A program made the position numbers and the translations under genes. A stretch of DNA of 37,630 nucleotides from Candidatus Avimonas narfae (GTDB lineage: Bacteria > Bacillota > Clostridia > Oscillospirales > Acutalibacteraceae): contig CAJFNR010000010.1 in NCBI GenBank assembly GCA_904395335.1, positions 1 through 37,630 on the forward strand, written 5' to 3'. How positions within the stretch are numbered: position 1 is the first letter of the stretch; each line of letters starts with the position of its first letter. Below the pieces are notes generated by a model. The model saw only the letters and a list, made by a program, of their open reading frames with translations. It did no database searches and was not told where the DNA came from. Shown piece by piece: positions 33,758-37,630 of the stretch.

Positions 33758-34477
33758 TCATTCCTCCAAACCGATGGCATCGTCCACCGGCAGGGAAAAT
33801 ACCGTGCCATGGGCTGGCGTGTGCAGTCCGCACGTATTGCAAATGGCCGACATGACTTCGCTTTTGCCTTCTCTGGGAACGACGATCAGAACAAAATCCT
33901 GTTCGTCCTGCATGGAAATCCCGAAATGCTGACTGATGTTTTCGGAATTGCGGCGCTTGCCCCGCAGTATCGTCCCCCCCTTTGCCCCGGCGGCTCTGGC
34001 GGTATCGATGACCTGGTCGCTGTACCCGGCTGCGACGGAAACCCAGATCACATTATATCCCGACTTCTCGTGTATCTCAGCCATATCCCCTTTGATCCTT
34101 TCCTCAATTCGTTTTTCCACCATGGTGCGCGATTCTTCGTTGAGCATATGAAACAGCGGGCTCTGCAGTCCGGTAACCGGAATAGTAATCACAATGCCCC
34201 CGCCTCGCTGATGAAAAGCAAACCGCTTTTCTGTTTTTTCAAACAGCTCTTTTACCGCAAACTTCGGTAAAAAACTTATGGTAATCAGCCGGGCCGTCCC
34301 ACCAAGCCCAAAGATATCCATCAGCTCCGACGGTGCGGTTCCCTGACCCCGGCACTGATAACAAATCGGAATATGCATCGAATCGAAAATTTCTTCCAGC
34401 TTCTTATCTTCCTCCGTCCGCGTGATAAAAACAATCATGCGCGGAGCAGACAGTTTTCCGTCCAGCGGAACGCTCAT
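33758..34477 (-). CDS. PII-like protein, tandem domains, partner of DUF1538
   Basis: A 239-residue soluble protein made of two ferredoxin-like PII-type halves (about 10-110 and 118-225). The second has GAKGGTILRGKR, the usual signature around the PII T-loop. Such proteins bind nucleotides or small ligands and usually regulate a membrane partner. Its start overlaps the stop of the DUF1538 gene by 4 bases, so the two proteins are probably made together and act together. The ligand is unknown. Confidence 0.8.
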   Translation of the reverse strand: MSVPLDGKLSAPRMIVFITRTEEDKKLEEIFDSMHIPICYQCRGQGTAPSELMDIFGLGGTARLITISFLPKFAVKELFEKTEKRFAFHQRGGGIVITIPVTGLQSPLFHMLNEESRTMVEKRIEERIKGDMAEIHEKSGYNVIWVSVAAGYSDQVIDTARAAGAKGGTILRGKRRNSENISQHFGISMQDEQDFVLIVVPREGKSEVMSAICNTCGLHTPAHGTVFSLPVDDAIGLEE

Positions 34478-36000
34478 TCAAAATCCTCCTCAATATCAAC
34501 AATGGTATCCTCCGACAAGGCCTCGACAGGCTGCGGAACGGCCTTGGCTTTGTGCGCATAGATCAGACCCATGATCTGGATGGCAATGAGCGGTGCCATG
34601 GCAACCAGCGCCACGACGCCGAATGCATCCGTCACGATATTGCCGCCGACTGCCGAACACGCCCCCATGGCCAAAGGCAATAAGAAAGTGGAAGTCATGG
34701 GCCCGCTGGCAACACCGCCGGAGTCAAAGGCGATTCCCACGAAAACCGACGGTACCAGGCGGCTGAGTATGAGCGCTATCGCATAACCCGGAATAAGGAT
34801 CCAATAAATGTTGATCCCGGTTAATACCCTGACCATGGCGAGCGCCACAGCACAGGCCACACCGGCGGAAAGCGCCGTGTTCATCATTCTGCGGGATATC
34901 GTGCCGCCGGTAAGATCCTCCACCTGTTTATTGAGCACCTGAACGGCCGGCTCCGCCTTGACGATATAATAGCCGATGACGATTCCGATGGGAATCAGTA
35001 TCCATTTGAAAGAACTGTCCGCCAAACCACTTCCCAGCAGGCTTCCCACTGGGGCGAATCCAACATTTACTCCCGTGAGAAAGAGGACCAGTCCCAAAAT
35101 GGTATATACAAAGCCCACCACGATTTTCAAGACCTGCCGCTTATGGAAGTTCCGAGTAAACAGCTGGAATACCAAAAAGACGCCGGCTACAGGCAAAATG
35201 CTGATGAGCACCTCTTTGCCATACTGAGGAAGCGCCGAAACAAATTGTCCCATCACATCCTGTGTGGTGGAAATGCTGATGATTTCAGCCGCGGTATACG
35301 CCGCATCGGTGGGGTTGTAAAAAATCCCCAACAGCAGCACCATCAGAATAGGCCCTATGCTGCACAGGGCAACCAGTCCGAAGCTGTCACTGGCGCCCTC
35401 ACGGTCGCTTCGGGAAGCCGAGAAACCAACCCCCAACGCCATGATAAAGGGTACCGTCATGGGCCCGGTGGTGACGCCTCCGGAATCAAAGGCCACGGAG
35501 GTAAAGGAATCGGGCGATAGGAAGGACAGAACAAACAGCAGGACATAGAATACCAACAACATCTTTGAAAGGCTGATATGAAAAAGAATGCGCAGGACAG
35601 CTACCACAAGAAACAGGCCGACACCAACCGCAACCGTCCAAATCAAAACCGGGTTGGGTATGGAGGCCACCTGGTTGGCAAGCACTTGGAGATCCGGCTC
35701 CGCTATGGTGATAATAACCCCCATAAGGAAACTGACCAGCACGATCAGAATCATCCGCTTGCTCTTGATAATGCGGCCGCCGACACCCTGTCCCAAGGGC
35801 GTCATGGCCATCTCCGCACCCAGCTGGAAAAAGCCCATTCCCACAATCAGCAAAGCTGCCCCTGTAAGGAAAAGGGCAAGCGTACCGATCTCCATCGGAA
35901 CAAGGGTAACGCTCAACAACAGCACAATGACCGTGATGGGAAGAACACTGGAGAGAGACTCCCTGATTTTTTCTTTGAGTTTTTCGTTCACAACAGTCAC
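34474..36000 (-). CDS. DUF1538 membrane protein with internal duplication
   Basis: A 508-residue protein with about 12-14 membrane helices. Two halves repeat the motif AFDSGGVTTGPMT / AFDSGGVASGPMT, at about residues 170 and 417, like the re-entrant repeats of secondary transporters. DUF1538 is a family of unknown function. Duplication and a PII-like partner suggest a transporter gated by a signal protein; this is inference. The start is the GTG at 36000 (AAAGGGGG 4-5 bases away) or the GTG at 35991. It lies 48 bases after the MarR gene on the same strand. Confidence 0.8.
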   Translation of the reverse strand: MTVVNEKLKEKIRESLSSVLPITVIVLLLSVTLVPMEIGTLALFLTGAALLIVGMGFFQLGAEMAMTPLGQGVGGRIIKSKRMILIVLVSFLMGVIITIAEPDLQVLANQVASIPNPVLIWTVAVGVGLFLVVAVLRILFHISLSKMLLVFYVLLFVLSFLSPDSFTSVAFDSGGVTTGPMTVPFIMALGVGFSASRSDREGASDSFGLVALCSIGPILMVLLLGIFYNPTDAAYTAAEIISISTTQDVMGQFVSALPQYGKEVLISILPVAGVFLVFQLFTRNFHKRQVLKIVVGFVYTILGLVLFLTGVNVGFAPVGSLLGSGLADSSFKWILIPIGIVIGYYIVKAEPAVQVLNKQVEDLTGGTISRRMMNTALSAGVACAVALAMVRVLTGINIYWILIPGYAIALILSRLVPSVFVGIAFDSGGVASGPMTSTFLLPLAMGACSAVGGNIVTDAFGVVALVAMAPLIAIQIMGLIYAHKAKAVPQPVEALSEDTIVDIEEDFE

Positions 36001-36048
36001 AAGGCCCCCTTTGCTGCAAGGGACAGCCTCACCTATCCCTCGTCGTTG

Positions 36049-36474
36049 TTATGTCCGGCGCATCAGTATTTGCACAAGCTTCAATTGAATCCGATAATAA
36101 GCCTCTGCCTCTTCAGATCCCAGTTCTTCTAACGTCTGAGCCATCATATCCACCATCTCACTTGTCTTGTCTTTAATCAACTGCTGTCCCGCATCGGTCA
36201 GCGAGACAAGGATTTTCCGACCATCGTCCGGGTCTGCCGAACGGACGACAAGCCCTTCCCGCTCCATGTGGTTCAGCAGGGCGGCTACCCGCGCCGAACT
36301 GATTGCCATTTTCTGACTCAGTTCTTTGGGATGAATGGCCTCCGGATACATTGTCAGATAATTTAACGCCAGAAAGGTGCCGCCCTCCAGAGCAGATAAC
36401 TTCCGGGCCACCGGCATCAGATGCGTATACGTCTTGAGACCAACCAGCTTTTCCGCAAGTGCATGATAATCCAT
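36049..36474 (-). CDS. MarR-family transcriptional regulator
   Basis: A 141-residue winged-helix protein (HPKELSQKMAISSARVAALL as the recognition region, then a wing with DPDDGRKI, a standard MarR element). The ATG at 36474 has a GGGGG stretch upstream. An in-frame TTG at 36492 is less likely. It leads an operon with DUF1538 and the PII-like gene, so it probably controls them. Confidence 0.87.
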   Translation of the reverse strand: MDYHALAEKLVGLKTYTHLMPVARKLSALEGGTFLALNYLTMYPEAIHPKELSQKMAISSARVAALLNHMEREGLVVRSADPDDGRKILVSLTDAGQQLIKDKTSEMVDMMAQTLEELGSEEAEAYYRIQLKLVQILMRRT

Positions 36475-36495
36475 AGTGAAGTTAACCCCCAAATA

Positions 36496-36528
36496 ACTAA
36501 CACTATTAGTAATTCTACAAAAAGTCTA
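36496..36528 (-). promoter_or_regulatory. Promoter and inverted repeat of the MarR-DUF1538 operon
   Basis: On the minus strand TAGACT (36523-36528), 17 bases, TAGTGT (36500-36505). The inverted repeat ACTAA (36496-36500) / TTAGT (36506-36510), extendable to 9 bases with one mismatch, overlaps the -10, the usual place for a MarR operator. Confidence 0.6.
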
Positions 36529-36909
36529 TGCACGGTTAATGAACAAAATGTTATGCCGATGTTAATAAAATATTTTCCCCGGAAAGCCCCTGAAAATACA
36601 CGGCTGGTGTTGGGCCTCTCCCCCCTCTTTGCGGGCCCACACCGTGGGATAGGCGTCTCTAAGGCCGCGCCTGTAACAGGAAACACGAGCTTTCGACGGC
36701 AATTGCCCGTTTATTAGGGCTTCTTCTAAATTCTCTTTTGATTTCCTGGTTAGCTGTAAGAAACCGGAAATCAGGCAAATATAATTCAATTAATTTTTTA
36801 TTATTATAAAATTTTGTATATTAGTACACTTTATTCAATTGTTATGGTATTATTACACTGTATTGTATTTCTTATCTATACTCAATCCCTGTGAAAGAAG
36901 GCGATTCCA
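36529..36909. other. AT-rich gap before the peptide locus
   Basis: No supported gene. From 36780 to 36880 it is very AT-rich and holds two related 18-mers, AGTACACTTTATTCAATT (36823-36840) and ATTACACTGTATTGTATT (36852-36869), identical at 14 of 18 positions and 29 bases apart. Direct repeats like these often bind response regulators before bacteriocin genes, but that is only a suggestion. A TATACT is seen near 36877-36882. Confidence 0.35.
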
Positions 36910-36996
36910 ATGCAACCTCATTCACTGAATTTGCCCGGCCAAGCAAAACTTGTCCCGAAAAGCACTGCTCTATTGCAAACGCCAAATGAAACCTGA
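36910..36996 (+). CDS. Possible 28-residue peptide
   Basis: A short frame with AGAAGG at a fair distance before the ATG encodes MQPHSLNLPGQAKLVPKSTA and 8 more residues. It is in the same frame as the 84-residue peptide, with two stops between. It may be a leader, a signalling peptide or chance. Not recognised. Confidence 0.3.
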   Translation: MQPHSLNLPGQAKLVPKSTALLQTPNET

Positions 36997-37017
36997 GGAT
37001 ACCTGGGTTGATTACCT

Positions 37018-37272
37018 ATGCATGGTGAAAAACTAAAAGGCTACAATGTTTTAACGAATCAAGATACACTAAGAAACTTGAACTCTAGCGGTGTTGGGAT
37101 CGCCTTAATCGGAACCGCGGTGGTCATTGTCGGTGCTGCCATTTTTGTGGCCTGTCTGCCGGCAGGTGTGGCAGGGGTGACTGGTACAGCTATCGGAGGA
37201 AGCGGAACGTTGACCTTACTTCCGCCGGCACAACAAGTCGCTGAAGATGTAATAGCGGCTATAGCTGCGTAA
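37018..37272 (+). CDS. Small hydrophobic Gly/Ala-rich peptide, bacteriocin-like
   Basis: An 84-residue frame: a polar N-terminal 24 residues (KGYNVLTNQDTLRNLNSS), then a hydrophobic stretch from about 25 to 56 rich in G, A and V (VGIALIGTAVVIVGAAIFVA), one cysteine, an AIGGSG turn and an alanine-rich helical end. The polar leader plus hydrophobic core resembles a bacteriocin or RiPP precursor, or a simple membrane peptide. The ribosome site is weak (GAGGAT, far upstream), which lowers confidence. It is followed by a 16-bp hairpin and another gene. No known family recognised. Confidence 0.5.
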   Translation: MHGEKLKGYNVLTNQDTLRNLNSSGVGIALIGTAVVIVGAAIFVACLPAGVAGVTGTAIGGSGTLTLLPPAQQVAEDVIAAIAA

Positions 37273-37281
37273 ACAGCAAAT

Positions 37282-37314
37282 CCTGGCCGTGTATAGAATC
37301 TATACACGGCCAGG
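37282..37314 (+). terminator. 16-bp perfect hairpin between the peptide and the next gene
   Basis: The arms CCTGGCCGTGTATAGA (37282-37297) and TCTATACACGGCCAGG (37299-37314) have a one-base centre. A small AAAATC/GATTTT repeat follows. There is no long T-run, so it may slow transcription or protect the upstream mRNA rather than end it. That would suit a strongly expressed peptide gene before weaker downstream genes. Confidence 0.55.
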
Positions 37315-37361
37315 AAAATCTATGGATTTTCACCGAATAAAAAGAAGGGACTTGATAATAT

Positions 37362-37630
37362 ATGATGTCAAGCCGTAAAAAGCCGTTTATAGCAATTTTT
37401 GATAGACGGCCCTTTTCTAGCTATACACGGTCTGTAAGGAGCTTTGATGCGGATAAACAGTTGGACATTGATTTATATCCTTCGTTCGTATACGATAAAG
37501 CGCAATGGCAGGAACATTGGGAAGATATCGTAGGGTATGACGATCCTGACCACCCCTATCGTCTCAAAGATTTGATCCATTTTAACCGCCCGGAAGATAT
37601 CCACCCGGATTTTATGCAGGAGACAACTCG
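37362..37630 (+). CDS. Hypothetical protein, cut by the window end
   Basis: An open frame from the ATG at 37362 (or 37365) runs to the last base, at least 89 residues, with AAGGGA about 11 bases upstream. The residues seen (KKPFIAIFDRRPFSSYTR, then DIDLYPSFVYDKAQWQEHW) are polar and aromatic with no membrane segment. I do not recognise the family. Its place after the hydrophobic peptide makes a maturation or immunity role possible, but this cannot be judged from the N-terminus. Confidence 0.6.
   Translation, partial: MMSSRKKPFIAIFDRRPFSSYTRSVRSFDADKQLDIDLYPSFVYDKAQWQEHWEDIVGYDDPDHPYRLKDLIHFNRPEDIHPDFMQETT

Noticed and set aside
36562-36789. 75-residue minus-strand frame before the peptide locus
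   Set aside because: No ribosome site; the composition resembles translated non-coding DNA.

Overview
The window looks like chromosome from a spore-forming Clostridia species, most likely Oscillospiraceae (Ruminococcaceae)-like. The evidence is spo0A and spoIVB side by side, a yqzL-recO-mutS2 block, a tryptophan T-box leader, strong GGAGG-type ribosome sites, frequent GTG/TTG starts and GC-rich coding sequence. Two more AT-rich patches, around 23.1-24.0 kb and 36.5-37.6 kb, look like accessory DNA. No rRNA, tRNA, CRISPR array or transposase was seen.

Layout: 0-3.7 kb (+) holds a YqzL-like peptide, RecO and MutS2. 3.9-6.2 kb (-) is a MerR regulator with an ABC-2 drug-type exporter. 6.5-11.2 kb has an XRE regulator diverging from a MarR regulator that leads a heterodimeric ABC exporter. 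11.4-17.0 kb (-) has an MsmX/UgpC-type sugar ATPase, an rRNA pseudouridine synthase and a run of aldo-keto reductase, carboxymuconolactone decarboxylase-like, cyclophilin-like lipoprotein and DUF4830 genes. 17.3-22.8 kb (-) has an EF-G paralogue, a large degenerate P-type-ATPase-like membrane protein and an RlmB-type methyltransferase. 23.1-24.1 kb has a frameshifted hypothetical gene and possible debris. 24.1-25.9 kb (-) is an orphan TrpB under a T-box whose specifier reads UGG. 25.9-30.2 kb has a Dabb protein, a sugar-phosphate isomerase-like protein, DUF378, Spo0A and SpoIVB. 30.5-33.6 kb (+) has a structured leader, a NatAB-like exporter and an XRE protein with a cysteine-bearing repeat tail. 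33.8-36.5 kb (-) is a MarR, DUF1538, PII-like operon. 36.9-37.6 kb (+) is a small-peptide locus running off the end.

Several modules pair a regulator with the transporter it probably controls: MerR with ABC-2, MarR with the ABC heterodimer, and MarR with DUF1538 and its PII-like protein. Some operators can be read directly. The items most worth follow-up are the degenerate P-type ATPase (19.6-22.0 kb), the XRE repeat protein with a cysteine ladder (32.9-33.6 kb), the hydrophobic-peptide locus with a 16-bp perfect hairpin (36.9-37.6 kb), the structured leader at 30.5-30.8 kb and the EF-G paralogue without the switch-II histidine.

All functional assignments come from reading motifs by eye. No database search or folding calculation was run.
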